DNA from: an uncultured Prevotellaceae bacterium
GTDB taxonomy: Bacteria; Bacteroidota; Bacteroidia; Bacteroidales; Bacteroidaceae
DNA length: 64,000 bases
Reading direction: 5' to 3'
Assembly: GCA_900318115.1 (NCBI GenBank)
Contig: ONJJ01000002.1
Span: 62,001 to 126,000, forward strand
Part shown: piece after piece, positions 25,041-33,173 of the stretch
Numbering within the stretch: the first letter of the stretch is position 1
How the letters are laid out: each line of letters starts with the position of its first letter
Made by a program: the position numbers and the translations under genes
Notes under the pieces: generated by a model
What the model was told of the DNA's origin: nothing
Database searches by the model: none
The model's input: the letters and a program-made list of their open reading frames with translations, nothing else

Positions 25041-26114
25041 TTACTTGTTCATTATTTCCAGCTGCTGTCTCACACTTTCTTCGTGGATGTGCTCGTAGAT
25101 GTCGCGCACGAAGTCGGGGCTCATGCCGCACATCACTCCTTGGGCTGCACGTTTGTCCAGGATCTCGCTGTAGCGTGTGGTCTGTACGACGGTCATGTTG
25201 TGCAGCTTCTTGTACTCCGCAATCTCGCGGCTGATGCGCATACGCTTGGTCAGTACGTCCATGAGGTGGTTGTCCAGTTCGTCGATTTGCTTGCGCAGTT
25301 GGTTGATGCTCTCTGTGGCCTCCACGCTATCGCGGATGACGAGGCGGTCGAGGATGAAGTCCAGCACCTCGGGCAGCACCTGTTGCTTGGCATCGCTCCA
25401 GGCACAGTCGGGGTTGCAGTGGCTCTCGATCATCAGTCCGTCGAAGCCCAGGTCCATGGCTTGCTGGGAGATGGGGGCGATGAGGTCTCGCCGGCCGCCC
25501 ATGTGGCTGGGGTCGGTGATGACGGGCAGTGAGGGGAAGCGTCGCTTCAGTTCGATGGGCAGGTGCCACATCGGCGGGTTGCGGTAGAGCTTCTGGTCCA
25601 CGCTGGAGAAGCCACGGTGGATGGCGCCCAGGCGGCGGATGCCAGCGCTGTTGATGCGCAGCAGGGCACCTGTCCATAGCTCCACGTCGGGGTTCACGGG
25701 GTTCTTGACGAAGACGGGTACGTCCACGCCTTTCAGGGCGTCGGCGATGGCCTGTACACTGAAGGGGTTGGCGCTGGTGCGGGCACCTATCCAGAGGATG
25801 TCGATGCCAGCCTTCAGGGCCGCCTCCACGTGTTCGGGCGTGGCCACCTCGGTGGCGAGCAGCATCCCTGTCTCGGCCTTCACGCGTTGCATCCAGGGCA
25901 GTGCCTCCACGCCTTTTCCTTCGAATCCGCCGGGCTTGGTGCGGGGTTTCCACACACCGGCGCGGAAGATTCGTATTCCATTGTTGGCCAACTGGCGCGC
26001 GGTGTCCATCACTTGTTCCTCGGTCTCGGCGGAGCAGGGCCCGGCAATGACCAGCGGGCGTTTGTTCTCAATGCCCGGTATGGCAAGAGGTTGTAGGTTC
26101 AGTTCGAGTTCCAT
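25041..26114 (-). CDS. Bifunctional DAHP synthase / chorismate mutase
   Basis: A 357-residue fusion. Residues 1-265 are a KDPG-type (AroA-beta) 3-deoxy-D-arabino-heptulosonate 7-phosphate synthase: VIAGPCSAET, FRAGVWKPRT, WIGARTSANPF, VKNPVNPD and DPSHMGGRRDLI. Residues 270-357 are an AroQ chorismate mutase: INQLRKQIDELDNHLMDVLTKRM with VIDRR-like helix 1 and YSEILDKR. It therefore supplies both the first step of the shikimate pathway and prephenate. The fusion allows feedback through the mutase domain in relatives; whether so here is inferred. It sits in the aromatic operon between the aminotransferase and tyrA. Confidence 0.93.
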   Translation of the reverse strand: MELELNLQPLAIPGIENKRPLVIAGPCSAETEEQVMDTARQLANNGIRIFRAGVWKPRTKPGGFEGKGVEALPWMQRVKAETGMLLATEVATPEHVEAALKAGIDILWIGARTSANPFSVQAIADALKGVDVPVFVKNPVNPDVELWTGALLRINSAGIRRLGAIHRGFSSVDQKLYRNPPMWHLPIELKRRFPSLPVITDPSHMGGRRDLIAPISQQAMDLGFDGLMIESHCNPDCAWSDAKQQVLPEVLDFILDRLVIRDSVEATESINQLRKQIDELDNHLMDVLTKRMRISREIAEYKKLHNMTVVQTTRYSEILDKRAAQGVMCGMSPDFVRDIYEHIHEESVRQQLEIMNK

Positions 26115-26187
26115 TTATTTTATTTTAGTTTCTTTAGTTCTTATAGATTCTCTGGATCTTCTATAAATTCTATATGTCCTGGATGCT

Positions 26188-27387
26188 TTATCCCATCTGC
26201 TTTATTCTCCTCAGCGCCTCGCTCATCTGCTCTTCCTTGGCGCAGAGCGAGATGCGGATGTAGCGTTGGCCGTTGGAGCCGAAGATGAAGCCGGGAGCGA
26301 TGAACACACGAGCCTCGTGGAGCACGCGCTCTGTCAGGTCTTCTACGTTGGCGCAGCTGTCGGGGATGCGTCCCCAGAGGAACATGCCCACCTGCTGCTT
26401 ATTGAAGGTGCAGCCCAGGGCGGTCATAATCTCCTCGGCCAACTTGCGCCGACGTGCATAAACCTCTATGTTGTGCTCCTCATGCCATTCAGAACTATTC
26501 GTGTCGAGGGCCTCTGCAGCAGCGAGTTGCAGCCCTCGGAACGTGCCGCTCTCGATGTTTGACTGCACTTTTAGGATCCATGAGATGAACTCGGGCTTGG
26601 CGATGCACATGCCCACTCGCCATCCGGGCATGTTGTGGCTCTTCGACATAGAATTGAGTTCTATGCAGTATTCCTTGGCCAGTTCAGCTGAGGACAACCG
26701 CGTATTGAAGATGGACAACGGCGAGGGGTTGAGGATGCGCGAGTAGGGATTGTCGTTGACCACCACGAAATGATACTTTCTGGCCAGCCCCACCAGCCGG
26801 TCAAAGACACCTTGGGATGCTGTTGCACCCGTCGGCATGTGGGGGTAGTTGGTCCAGAGTAATTTACAATTTAACGATTTACGACTTACGATTTCTTCCA
26901 GCTGGTCGAAGTCCGGCTGCCAGCCATTCTCCTCTTTCAGGTCGTAGTACTCCACCCGTGCTCCCAACAGCTGGGAGAGGGCGGTGTAGGTGGGGTAGCC
27001 AGGGTTGGGCACCAGCACCGTCTCGCCCGGGTTGACGAGGGCTAACGTGATGTGCAACATACCTTCCTTGGAACCTATCTGTGGCAGGACTTCGGTGTCA
27101 GGGTCCACGTCCACGCCGTATGTCTTCTTGTAGTAGCGTGCCATGGCCTGGCGCAGCTCTGCTGTGCCCATGGTGGGTTGGTAGCCGTGGCTGTCAGGCC
27201 GCCTTGCCACCTCGCATAGCTTATTTACAGTGCGCTCCGAGGGCGGCATATCGGGGCTTCCAATGGCCAGCGAGATGATGTCCCGGCCCTCGGCGTTGAG
27301 GCGAGCCACTTCCTTCAGCTTGCGGCTGAAGTAGTATTCCTGAACGAGCGACAGGCGCTCGGCGGGTTTAAATGCTTTCTTTTCCAT
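26188..27387 (-). CDS. Class I/II pyridoxal-phosphate aminotransferase (aromatic operon)
   Basis: A 399-residue fold-type I aminotransferase. SMSKSHNMPGWRVG holds the PLP-binding Lys, and NYPHMPTG is the substrate-side Asn motif with an H in place of N. Operon position between pheA and DAHP synthase suggests transamination of aromatic keto acids; a role in LL-diaminopimelate synthesis cannot be excluded from sequence alone. Two starts are possible: ATG 27402 and ATG 27387. I chose 27387 because family members begin just before KPAERLSLVQEYYFSRKLKE. Both overlap the end of pheA (by 20 or 35 bases). Residues around 168-178 (IVSRKSLNCKLL) are encoded by a strikingly AT-rich patch unlike the rest. 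Confidence 0.88.
   Translation of the reverse strand: MEKKAFKPAERLSLVQEYYFSRKLKEVARLNAEGRDIISLAIGSPDMPPSERTVNKLCEVARRPDSHGYQPTMGTAELRQAMARYYKKTYGVDVDPDTEVLPQIGSKEGMLHITLALVNPGETVLVPNPGYPTYTALSQLLGARVEYYDLKEENGWQPDFDQLEEIVSRKSLNCKLLWTNYPHMPTGATASQGVFDRLVGLARKYHFVVVNDNPYSRILNPSPLSIFNTRLSSAELAKEYCIELNSMSKSHNMPGWRVGMCIAKPEFISWILKVQSNIESGTFRGLQLAAAEALDTNSSEWHEEHNIEVYARRRKLAEEIMTALGCTFNKQQVGMFLWGRIPDSCANVEDLTERVLHEARVFIAPGFIFGSNGQRYIRISLCAKEEQMSEALRRIKQMG
26861..26895. repeat. AT-rich patch inside the aminotransferase gene
   Basis: Sequence of AATTTACAATTTAACGATTT type, resembling the intergenic strings at 17928-17955 and 63335-63352, occurs in frame in an otherwise GC-rich gene. Confidence 0.5.
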
Positions 27388-28210
27388 GTCGGTATTCTCC
27401 AAGTATTTTGAGGTCTGAGGTCAGTGGACGGATGGCATCGATGCCTTGTGTGTAGCGGGTGTAGTCCTTGAACTGCACATCGACGTAGAACAGGTATTCC
27501 CATTCGCGCCCGATGATGGGCAGCGACTGGATCTTCGTCAGGTTCAGCTTGTAGAACGAGAGCACGGATAGCACCTGCGAGAGCGAGCCTTCCTCGTGGG
27601 GCAGCGAGAAGACGATGCTCGCCTTGTCCGTGGCGAGGATATTTCTTAATAGGTTCGCGCGTGCGGGCGCGCAGAAGACCAGGAAGCGTGTGAAATTGTG
27701 TTTGTTGGTCTCGATGCCCTCTTCCAGCACCTTCAGTCCATAGAGTTCGGCCACGTGTTTGGAGCCGATGGCGGCGTGCCCGTGCAGCCCTCCGCGTGCA
27801 ATCTCAGCGGCGGCACCTGCCGTGTCGGAGGCTTCCACCACCTTCAGATCCTCGTGGCGACCCAGAAACTCACGGCACTGCATGAGTGCCACAGGGTGGG
27901 AGTGTACTTCGCGGATGTCGGCCCAGTCGTCTTCGGGCAGACACATGAACGAGTGCTTGATGCGCAGCTTGTGCTCGCCCACGATGGTGGCACCCGACTC
28001 GCGCAGCAGCTCGTAGTTGTGTAGCAGCGAGCCTGCTATGGTGTTCTCGATGGCCGCCATACCAATCACCGTGGGGTCTTGGCGTATCGATTCAAACACC
28101 TGTTCGAACGTGGAGCAGCAGATCAGCTGTATCTCCTCGTTCTCGAAAGATTGGTGGGCGGCGATGTCGTGGAAGCTGCCCTCAATACCTTGTATCGCTA
28201 TGCGTTTCAT
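27368..28210 (-). CDS. pheA: Prephenate dehydratase
   Basis: A 280-residue monofunctional dehydratase making phenylpyruvate, the phenylalanine branch. The PDT domain (1-180) has IQGIEGSFHDIAAHQ, AAIENTIAGSLLHNYELL and the catalytic NFTRFLVF. The C-terminal ACT domain (195-275) has SLPHEEGSLSQVLSVLSFY and a KIQSLPIIGREWEYLFYVD segment in place of the usual ESRP, probably binding phenylalanine as feedback signal. It is the first structural gene of the operon, preceded by a leader peptide and attenuator ending 30 nt upstream. Confidence 0.95.
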   Translation of the reverse strand: MKRIAIQGIEGSFHDIAAHQSFENEEIQLICCSTFEQVFESIRQDPTVIGMAAIENTIAGSLLHNYELLRESGATIVGEHKLRIKHSFMCLPEDDWADIREVHSHPVALMQCREFLGRHEDLKVVEASDTAGAAAEIARGGLHGHAAIGSKHVAELYGLKVLEEGIETNKHNFTRFLVFCAPARANLLRNILATDKASIVFSLPHEEGSLSQVLSVLSFYKLNLTKIQSLPIIGREWEYLFYVDVQFKDYTRYTQGIDAIRPLTSDLKILGEYRHGKESI

Positions 28211-28239
28211 ATCTTCTATTTAAACTTCGACTCAGCTCA

Positions 28240-28273
28240 AAGAAAACGCCCCACTTCATAGGTGAAGCGGGGC
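28240..28273 (-). terminator. Attenuator terminator of the pheA operon
   Basis: On the transcript an 11-bp stem GCCCCGCUUCA/UGAAGUGGGGC with one G-U pair and loop CCUA is followed by GUUUUCUUU. It ends 30 nt before pheA. Its upstream arm contains CCGCUUCACC (28270-28261), which is a perfect 10-bp complement of GGUGAAGCGG at 28324-28315, so the terminator and the antiterminator exclude each other. Confidence 0.88.
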
Positions 28274-28314
28274 ATTCTCTTATTCTATCTTTCTATTTCC
28301 ACATATACGGCCTA

Positions 28315-28324
28315 CCGCTTCACC
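28315..28324 (-). promoter_or_regulatory. Antiterminator 5-prime arm
   Basis: GGTGAAGCGG on the minus strand, perfectly complementary to 28261-28270 within the terminator stem. It includes the stop codon of the leader peptide. Confidence 0.85.
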
Positions 28325-28376
28325 CTTGCTGGGTAAAGTAAAAGTAAAACCAATAATAGGAATTCAGATACTGCAT
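28320..28376 (-). CDS. Aromatic leader peptide of the pheA operon
   Basis: An 18-codon open frame reading MQYLNSYYWFYFYFTQQG and stop. Nine of 18 residues are aromatic (5 Tyr, 3 Phe, 1 Trp), with eight in a row at residues 7-14. It lies about 20 nt after a promoter and 110 nt before pheA. The TGA stop is inside the 5-prime arm of the antiterminator, exactly the geometry of ribosome-mediated attenuation. Stalling for lack of charged tRNA-Tyr, -Phe or -Trp would leave that arm free; completing translation would cover it. Confidence 0.88.
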   Translation of the reverse strand: MQYLNSYYWFYFYFTQQG

Positions 28377-28401
28377 GATGTCTCTTTTTGTTTTTGCGTT
28401 G

Positions 28402-28432
28402 CAAATGTACGTACTTTCTGCCGAACTGCCAA
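28402..28432 (-). promoter_or_regulatory. Promoter of the aromatic operon
   Basis: On the minus strand TTGG (28432-28429) and TACATTTG (28409-28402) are separated by 19 nt. The predicted transcript starts about 20 nt before the leader peptide ATG. Confidence 0.75.
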
Positions 28433-28508
28433 CTATTTTGCCTCTTTTTTGCGAATTTGTTGCAAAATTCCTGTAAATATCAACAAAAAGACAGTCTTTT
28501 GCCTCCGT

Positions 28509-29501
28509 TCATGGCTTCCTGTGCTTTAGTTTGCGAGCCTTCACGCCCTCGAAGGTCATCTTCACAGGCTCTATTGTGCCGTCGGCATTGAAGTGGAGGC
28601 GGTCGATGCAGGTCTCACGGCTGTTGCCGTCTGTCTCCGTGAGTGGGCGGCGGTGGTAGATGATGTAGTACTCATCCTTGCCGGGAATCTGGATGACGGA
28701 GTGATGACCGGCGCCCATGGCGATTGACGGGTCGCCCTGCAGGATCTTGCCCACGCGCCGGAAGGGACCGAAGGGACTGTCTGCGATGGCGTATGCCACG
28801 CAGTAGTCTGGTCCTGTCCATCCACCCTCGCTCCACATGAAGTAGTACTTGCCCTTGCGTTTCAGCATGAAAGGGCCTTCCACGTAGCTCTCGCTGGGAG
28901 TGACCTCGTGGAACTTTTGGCCGTCCTCCCAGGGCACGATGCTCAGCAGGTCCGGACTCAGGCGGCACACGTTGCAGTGGCGCCAGCCACCGTAGAACAT
29001 ATAGAACTGCCCGTCGTCGTCGCGGAACACAAACTGGTCGATAGGTTGGGCACCATTCACGATCTCATTGATGAGCGGTTTGCCCAAGGCATCCTTGTAG
29101 GGACCTTCCGGACGGTCGGCCACGGCCACTCCGATGCCGCCCACTTCACCCTCGTGAACGTCGTTGCCGCCGAAGAAGAGGTAGTACTTGCCGTTGGCCT
29201 CGATGACGGCCGGGGCCCACAGCGCCCTGCGCAGCCACGGAATGTTTTTCTGCTCCAGCACCCTCTCGTGCTTCTCCCAGTGGACGAGGTCCTTGGACGA
29301 GAAGGCGTCGAAGAACAGCTGTTGGTCGTACGGGGCGCTGTAGGTGGGGAACACCCAGTAGCGGCCTCCGAGTACAGCGCCTTCAGGGTCGGCGTACCAG
29401 CCGGTGAAGATAGGATTTCCGCTCGTTTTCTTCTTCTTCTTTGCCTCTGCCGGTGCGAGCGTGCAGCCGAGCAGCAGGATCAGGATAAGTAGATTTTTCA
29501 T
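28509..29501 (-). CDS. Glycoside hydrolase family 43 protein
   Basis: A 330-residue exported enzyme, signal MKNLLILILLLGCTLAPAEA. The five-bladed propeller motifs are GWYADPEGAVLGGRYWVFPTYS (catalytic base Asp), an IDQFVF Asp, and SYVEGPFMLKRKGKYYFMWS with the EGP general acid. GH43 enzymes are typically alpha-L-arabinofuranosidases or beta-xylosidases; the exact activity is open. A KKKKK run follows the signal peptide. The ATG at 29501 is used because the frame upstream has no signal and crosses the previous gene. It is cotranscribed with the GHL10 gene 37 bp upstream. Confidence 0.9.
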   Translation of the reverse strand: MKNLLILILLLGCTLAPAEAKKKKKTSGNPIFTGWYADPEGAVLGGRYWVFPTYSAPYDQQLFFDAFSSKDLVHWEKHERVLEQKNIPWLRRALWAPAVIEANGKYYLFFGGNDVHEGEVGGIGVAVADRPEGPYKDALGKPLINEIVNGAQPIDQFVFRDDDGQFYMFYGGWRHCNVCRLSPDLLSIVPWEDGQKFHEVTPSESYVEGPFMLKRKGKYYFMWSEGGWTGPDYCVAYAIADSPFGPFRRVGKILQGDPSIAMGAGHHSVIQIPGKDEYYIIYHRRPLTETDGNSRETCIDRLHFNADGTIEPVKMTFEGVKARKLKHRKP

Positions 29502-29538
29502 ATGGCATGGTTTTTTATAGAATCCACCTTTATCTCGC

Positions 29539-31182
29539 CTACTTCTTCTGCCTTTTCTTGGTTTTCTTCTGGTGGACTGTAGGGGCGGGACGATGAACGA
29601 GGTCAATGACACGGCCGCGACGGTCGAGGATGGGAGAGCGTGCGGGAAGGCGAGGGGAGGTGGACAGCTGGGTGGGAGCGCTCTCGTTGCCATAGCGGTC
29701 GATGGAGGTCACGGCCAGGTGCAGCTGGGCGAGGGTGGTGTAGAGATGGCTGAACGTGAAGCGCTGCTCGGGCAGCAGGGTGACAACGAGGTTCTCGGCA
29801 CGGGTGATGTCCACGGGCCAGTCGGTGGAGGCATATACGTTGTAGCGAAGCTGCTCGCCATCGCACTGCCAGGTGAGTTCGGAGAAGCCGGAACGCGGTG
29901 TGACCTGCAGGTTCTCGGGAGCGGGTGGAGGAGTGCTGCTGAGCCAGGGACATGCGGGCGGCAGGGCCGGGTAGGCGTAGAAGTCCTGGTGGAGGTAGTC
30001 GTAGAGACCCTTGACGTTGTCTGTCAGGAATTTACTGCGGAAATAGGCTTGGCCGGAGAGCTCTTGGGAACGGAGGTAATGGAGCTGGCGTGTGATGATG
30101 CCGAGTTCCCAATTCTTCTCCTGCGGATGCAGGAAATAGATTCCCAGGCCGGGAGCTACGAGACGCTCGGCGCGTTGCTCCTGCCAGTCGGCGGCGAAGG
30201 GATAGAAGTGGTTGCCGTCGAAGTACATCATGGGGAAGAGGATGTCGTGAATTCCTTGGCGCAGCCATTCCTGAGCATCCTGATGAACAGCGTCGCGGGC
30301 GTTCCAACCGCGCGATGAATAACGGGAAACGTCTGCGTATTTGCCTACGGGTGAGCTGCTTACGCGCACCCAGGGCTTCAGTGCATGGACATCGTCATAG
30401 ATGCGCCGCACGATGCGGGTGATGTTGTCTCTGCGCCAGGCGGCTTTCGATTGTCCTTTCTTCCCATATTTCTTGAAGGTGGCGGCATCGTTGAAGGATG
30501 TGGCTCCCTCGGGGTAGCGGATGTAATCGAAGTGGATGCCGTCGACGTCGTAGCGGCTGACGATTTCGTGGCAGATCTGCTGGAGGTAGTCTGCGGTGCC
30601 GGGTAGGCCGGGGTCGAGGTAATAGGTGTCGCTATGTTTCCGGCATAGCTCGGGGTGAGTTTTCAGGACGCTCTTGGCTCCCATTTGTCGGGCGACGGCA
30701 ATTTTGAAGCAGGGGATGGTTACCACCCATGCGTGGAGTTCCATGCCCCGGCGATGGGCCTCCTCGATGGCGAACTGCAGCGGGTCGTAGCCTGGGTCAC
30801 GCCCGATGGTGCCTGTGAGTGCGGCGTCCCAGGGCTCGATGGCAGAAGGATAGATCACGCTGCCGCGGATGCGTGTCTGCAGAAGGATGGTGTTGATATT
30901 GATTTCCTTGAGTTGATCGAGGAGTTGGCATAACTCGCGTTTCTGCTGTTCGCGCGTAGCAGCAGAGGTGGCGCGGGTGCGTGGCCAGTCGAGCCCGTTG
31001 AGGGTGGTGACCCACACGGCTCGCAACTCCCGCTTGGGTGCCGGCGCGGATTGGGTGAATAGTGAGGGCGATGGCGGTACGGTGGAGTCCTGCGCCGCAA
31101 CCGTGGTGCCCAGCATCAGGCAGAGGGCCAGCAGTGCGAAGGCCCTCACGCGCGCGTATATATAATAAGGTGTATGTTTCAT
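29539..31182 (-). CDS. GHL10 (DUF187) family glycoside hydrolase-like protein
   Basis: A 547-residue exported protein with signal ending TTVAAQ. RELRAVWVTTLNGLDWP opens a TIM-barrel of the glycosyl-hydrolase-like 10 family (YngK type), with ININTILLQTRIRGSVIYPSAIEPWDAALTG, GMELHAWVVTIP and YDVDGIHFDYIRYPEG following; the last carries acidic residues at the barrel end. Residues 415-510 form a fibronectin III-like domain (PENLQVTPRSGFSELTWQ). The C-terminus is a Lys/Arg-rich tail. Some relatives cleave peptidoglycan or glucuronic-acid-containing glycans; substrate unknown here. Confidence 0.88.
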   Translation of the reverse strand: MKHTPYYIYARVRAFALLALCLMLGTTVAAQDSTVPPSPSLFTQSAPAPKRELRAVWVTTLNGLDWPRTRATSAATREQQKRELCQLLDQLKEININTILLQTRIRGSVIYPSAIEPWDAALTGTIGRDPGYDPLQFAIEEAHRRGMELHAWVVTIPCFKIAVARQMGAKSVLKTHPELCRKHSDTYYLDPGLPGTADYLQQICHEIVSRYDVDGIHFDYIRYPEGATSFNDAATFKKYGKKGQSKAAWRRDNITRIVRRIYDDVHALKPWVRVSSSPVGKYADVSRYSSRGWNARDAVHQDAQEWLRQGIHDILFPMMYFDGNHFYPFAADWQEQRAERLVAPGLGIYFLHPQEKNWELGIITRQLHYLRSQELSGQAYFRSKFLTDNVKGLYDYLHQDFYAYPALPPACPWLSSTPPPAPENLQVTPRSGFSELTWQCDGEQLRYNVYASTDWPVDITRAENLVVTLLPEQRFTFSHLYTTLAQLHLAVTSIDRYGNESAPTQLSTSPRLPARSPILDRRGRVIDLVHRPAPTVHQKKTKKRQKK

Positions 31183-31201
31183 ATCCTTTTATCTTTGGCT
31201 G

Positions 31202-31232
31202 CAAAGTTACGGAGAAAACGTTAAGTGGCAAA
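31202..31232 (-). promoter_or_regulatory. Promoter of the GHL10-GH43 operon
   Basis: TTTG (31232-31229) and TAACTTTG (31209-31202) on the minus strand with 19 nt between them; ATG 20 nt downstream. Confidence 0.75.
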
Positions 31233-31309
31233 GAAAAGTGAGAAAAAACTATGAAGAATTGACAAAAAGCAAGTTTATTTCGATTTTCGTAAACTTTTTG
31301 CTCATGATG

Positions 31310-31340
31310 TTGCAGAAACGTGAGCTTTTGTTTATCTTTG
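31310..31340 (+). promoter_or_regulatory. Promoter of gdhA
   Basis: TTG at 31310-31312 and TATCTTTG at 31333-31340 with a 20-nt spacer. The 5-prime leader of about 80 nt has no obvious hairpin. Confidence 0.65.
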
Positions 31341-31421
31341 CACCCGAAAAGCAGAAACTTCTGTTCGCTTTGCCCCTCGAAAGGCTATAAACCCTATTTC
31401 TCATTAATAAAAAACAACATT

Positions 31422-32762
31422 ATGGACGCAAAAAAAGTATTGGAAGACCTCAAGCGTCGTTTCCCCGGAGAGCCTGAATATCACCAGGCCGTGGAGGAAG
31501 TGCTCGGAACGATTGAAGAAGAGTACAACAAACACCCCGAGTTCGAAGCCGCGAACCTCATCGAACGTCTTTGTATTCCTGATCGCATCTATCAGTTCCG
31601 TGTCACATGGACGGACGACCAGGGCAAGGTCCAGACGAATATGGGTTATCGTGTGCAGCACAATAATGCAATCGGCCCGTACAAGGGTGGTATCCGTTTC
31701 CATAAGAGCGTGAACCTCGGTATCCTGAAGTTCCTCGCTTTCGAACAGACCTTCAAGAACTCCCTGACGACGCTGCCCATGGGCGGTGGTAAGGGCGGTT
31801 CGGACTTCAGCCCCCGTGGTAAGTCCAATGCCGAAGTGATGCGTTTCTGCCAGGCCTTCATGCTTGAATTGACTCGCCACATTGGTCCTGATGTGGACGT
31901 TCCTGCCGGCGACATCGGTGTCGGTGGCCGTGAGGTAGGTTATATGTTCGGAATGTACAAGAAGCTGACCCGCGAGTTCAGCGGAGTGTTGACCGGTAAG
32001 GGTCTGGAGTTCGGCGGCAGCCTGATTCGTCCTGAGGCTACGGGCTACGGTAACGTCTATTTCCTCCGCGCCATGCTGCGCACAAAGGGTGAGAGCATCG
32101 AGGGTAAGAAGGTGCTCATCAGCGGTGCCGGCAATGTGGCTCAATACTGCGCCGAGAAGGTGCTGCAGCTGGGTGGCAAGGTGATGACGATGAGTGATAG
32201 CGATGGTTACATCTACGATCCCGATGGCATCGACCGCGAGAAGCTGGACTACATCATGGAACTGAAGAACGTCTATCGTGGTCGTATCCGCGAATACGTC
32301 GAAGAATATCCTACTGCCAAGTACGTGGGAGACGGCGCTAAGCCTTGGTTCGAGAAGGCTGACATCGCTTGCCCCTGCGCCACGCAGAACGAGCTGAATG
32401 AAGAGGCTGCCAAGGCTCTGGTTGCCAATGGTGTGATTGCTGTGGCCGAAGGTGCAAATATGCCTTCTACGCCTGAAGCTATCCGCGTGTTCCAAGAGGC
32501 TAAGATCCTGTACTCGCCGGGTAAGGCCAGCAACGCCGGTGGTGTGAGCGTAAGCGGTTTGGAGATGTCCCAGAACTCCGAGCGCCTGAGCTGGAGCTCT
32601 GAGGAAGTGGACCAGAAACTGCTTTGGATCATGGAGAACATCCACGAGAACTGCGTGAAGTACGGCACGGAGCCTGATGGCTATGTGAACTATGTGAAGG
32701 GTGCTAACGTGGCAGGCTTCATGAAGGTGGCCAAGGCCATGATGGCCCAAGGCCTCGTATAA
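31422..32762 (+). CDS. gdhA: Glutamate dehydrogenase
   Basis: A 446-residue hexameric-type dehydrogenase interconverting 2-oxoglutarate plus ammonia and glutamate, the main ammonia-assimilation enzyme in many Bacteroidales. IGPYKGGIRFH and LPMGGGKGGSDF contain the substrate and catalytic lysines; GAGNVAQYCAEKVLQLGG is the dinucleotide site. The residue after the second beta strand is Ser-Asp-Ser (MSDSDGYIYDPDG), which fits NADP preference. Monocistronic, ending in a strong terminator. Codon use is more biased than neighbours, as expected for high expression. Confidence 0.97.
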   Translation: MDAKKVLEDLKRRFPGEPEYHQAVEEVLGTIEEEYNKHPEFEAANLIERLCIPDRIYQFRVTWTDDQGKVQTNMGYRVQHNNAIGPYKGGIRFHKSVNLGILKFLAFEQTFKNSLTTLPMGGGKGGSDFSPRGKSNAEVMRFCQAFMLELTRHIGPDVDVPAGDIGVGGREVGYMFGMYKKLTREFSGVLTGKGLEFGGSLIRPEATGYGNVYFLRAMLRTKGESIEGKKVLISGAGNVAQYCAEKVLQLGGKVMTMSDSDGYIYDPDGIDREKLDYIMELKNVYRGRIREYVEEYPTAKYVGDGAKPWFEKADIACPCATQNELNEEAAKALVANGVIAVAEGANMPSTPEAIRVFQEAKILYSPGKASNAGGVSVSGLEMSQNSERLSWSSEEVDQKLLWIMENIHENCVKYGTEPDGYVNYVKGANVAGFMKVAKAMMAQGLV

Positions 32763-32795
32763 ACTATATCAAGCAACACAAAGAGAAGCACGACT

Positions 32796-32827
32796 GAGGC
32801 GGCCCCAAAGGGGGGCCGCCTCTTTTT
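32796..32827 (+). terminator. Rho-independent terminator after gdhA
   Basis: An 11-bp stem GAGGCGGCCCC/GGGGCCGCCTC with loop AAAGG followed by five T residues. Confidence 0.9.
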
Positions 32828-32852
32828 GGTTTGAAGGAAGGGGAGAGAGGAC

Positions 32853-32878
32853 CGCGCGAATACGCGCGGCACCCAACC
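32853..32878 (-). repeat. REP element 3 (RAYT-associated)
   Basis: On the minus strand: head GGTTGGGTG, then a perfect 7-bp hairpin CCGCGCG TATT CGCGCGG. Over 26 bp it differs at two positions from the REP at 7436-7461. It sits just after the gdhA terminator, 25 kb from the RAYT gene. Confidence 0.8.
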
Positions 32879-32912
32879 GGGAAGGATGAAGGAAAGCTGC
32901 CTTCTTTCGAGG

Positions 32913-33050
32913 GGAACGGAGGAGAGGGAAAGAGAAAGGGCGGAGGGAAGAGAAGGAAGGAGGAGCGGCGGAAGGGGCAAAGGAACGGAGGAGAGGGAAA
33001 GAGAGAGGGCGGAGGGTAGAGAAGGAAGGAGGAGGGGAGGGAGGGGCAAA
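32913..33050 (+). repeat. 69-bp purine-rich tandem repeat, two copies
   Basis: Copies at 32913-32981 and 32982-33050 each begin GGAACGGAGGAGAGGGAAAG and differ by a few bases. Almost every base on the plus strand from 32913 to 33106 is a purine. It lies between the convergent gdhA and ompA-like genes, with no believable gene. Confidence 0.85.
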
Positions 33051-33096
33051 GGAGAAGAGAGGAGAGGGGAAGAAGATGGGAAGAGGCAGTGAGGGG

Positions 33097-33136
33097 AGGA
33101 AAAAGAAGCGCCCCTTCCTGAAGGGGAAGGGGCGCT
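33097..33136 (-). terminator. Terminator of the OmpA-like gene
   Basis: A 12-bp stem AGCGCCCCTTCC/GGAAGGGGCGCT with a 6-base loop; on the minus strand it is followed by TCTTTTTCC. The stem is 37 bp past the stop codon. Confidence 0.85.
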
Positions 33137-33173
33137 GGTTTGTAAAGCTTAAGTATGATTTCTTAAGTTGAGA

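Noticed and set aside
32831..33092. Short open frames in the purine tract (both strands)
   Set aside because: They consist only of repeat-derived Arg/Glu/Gly or Leu/Pro/Ser strings and change with repeat number.
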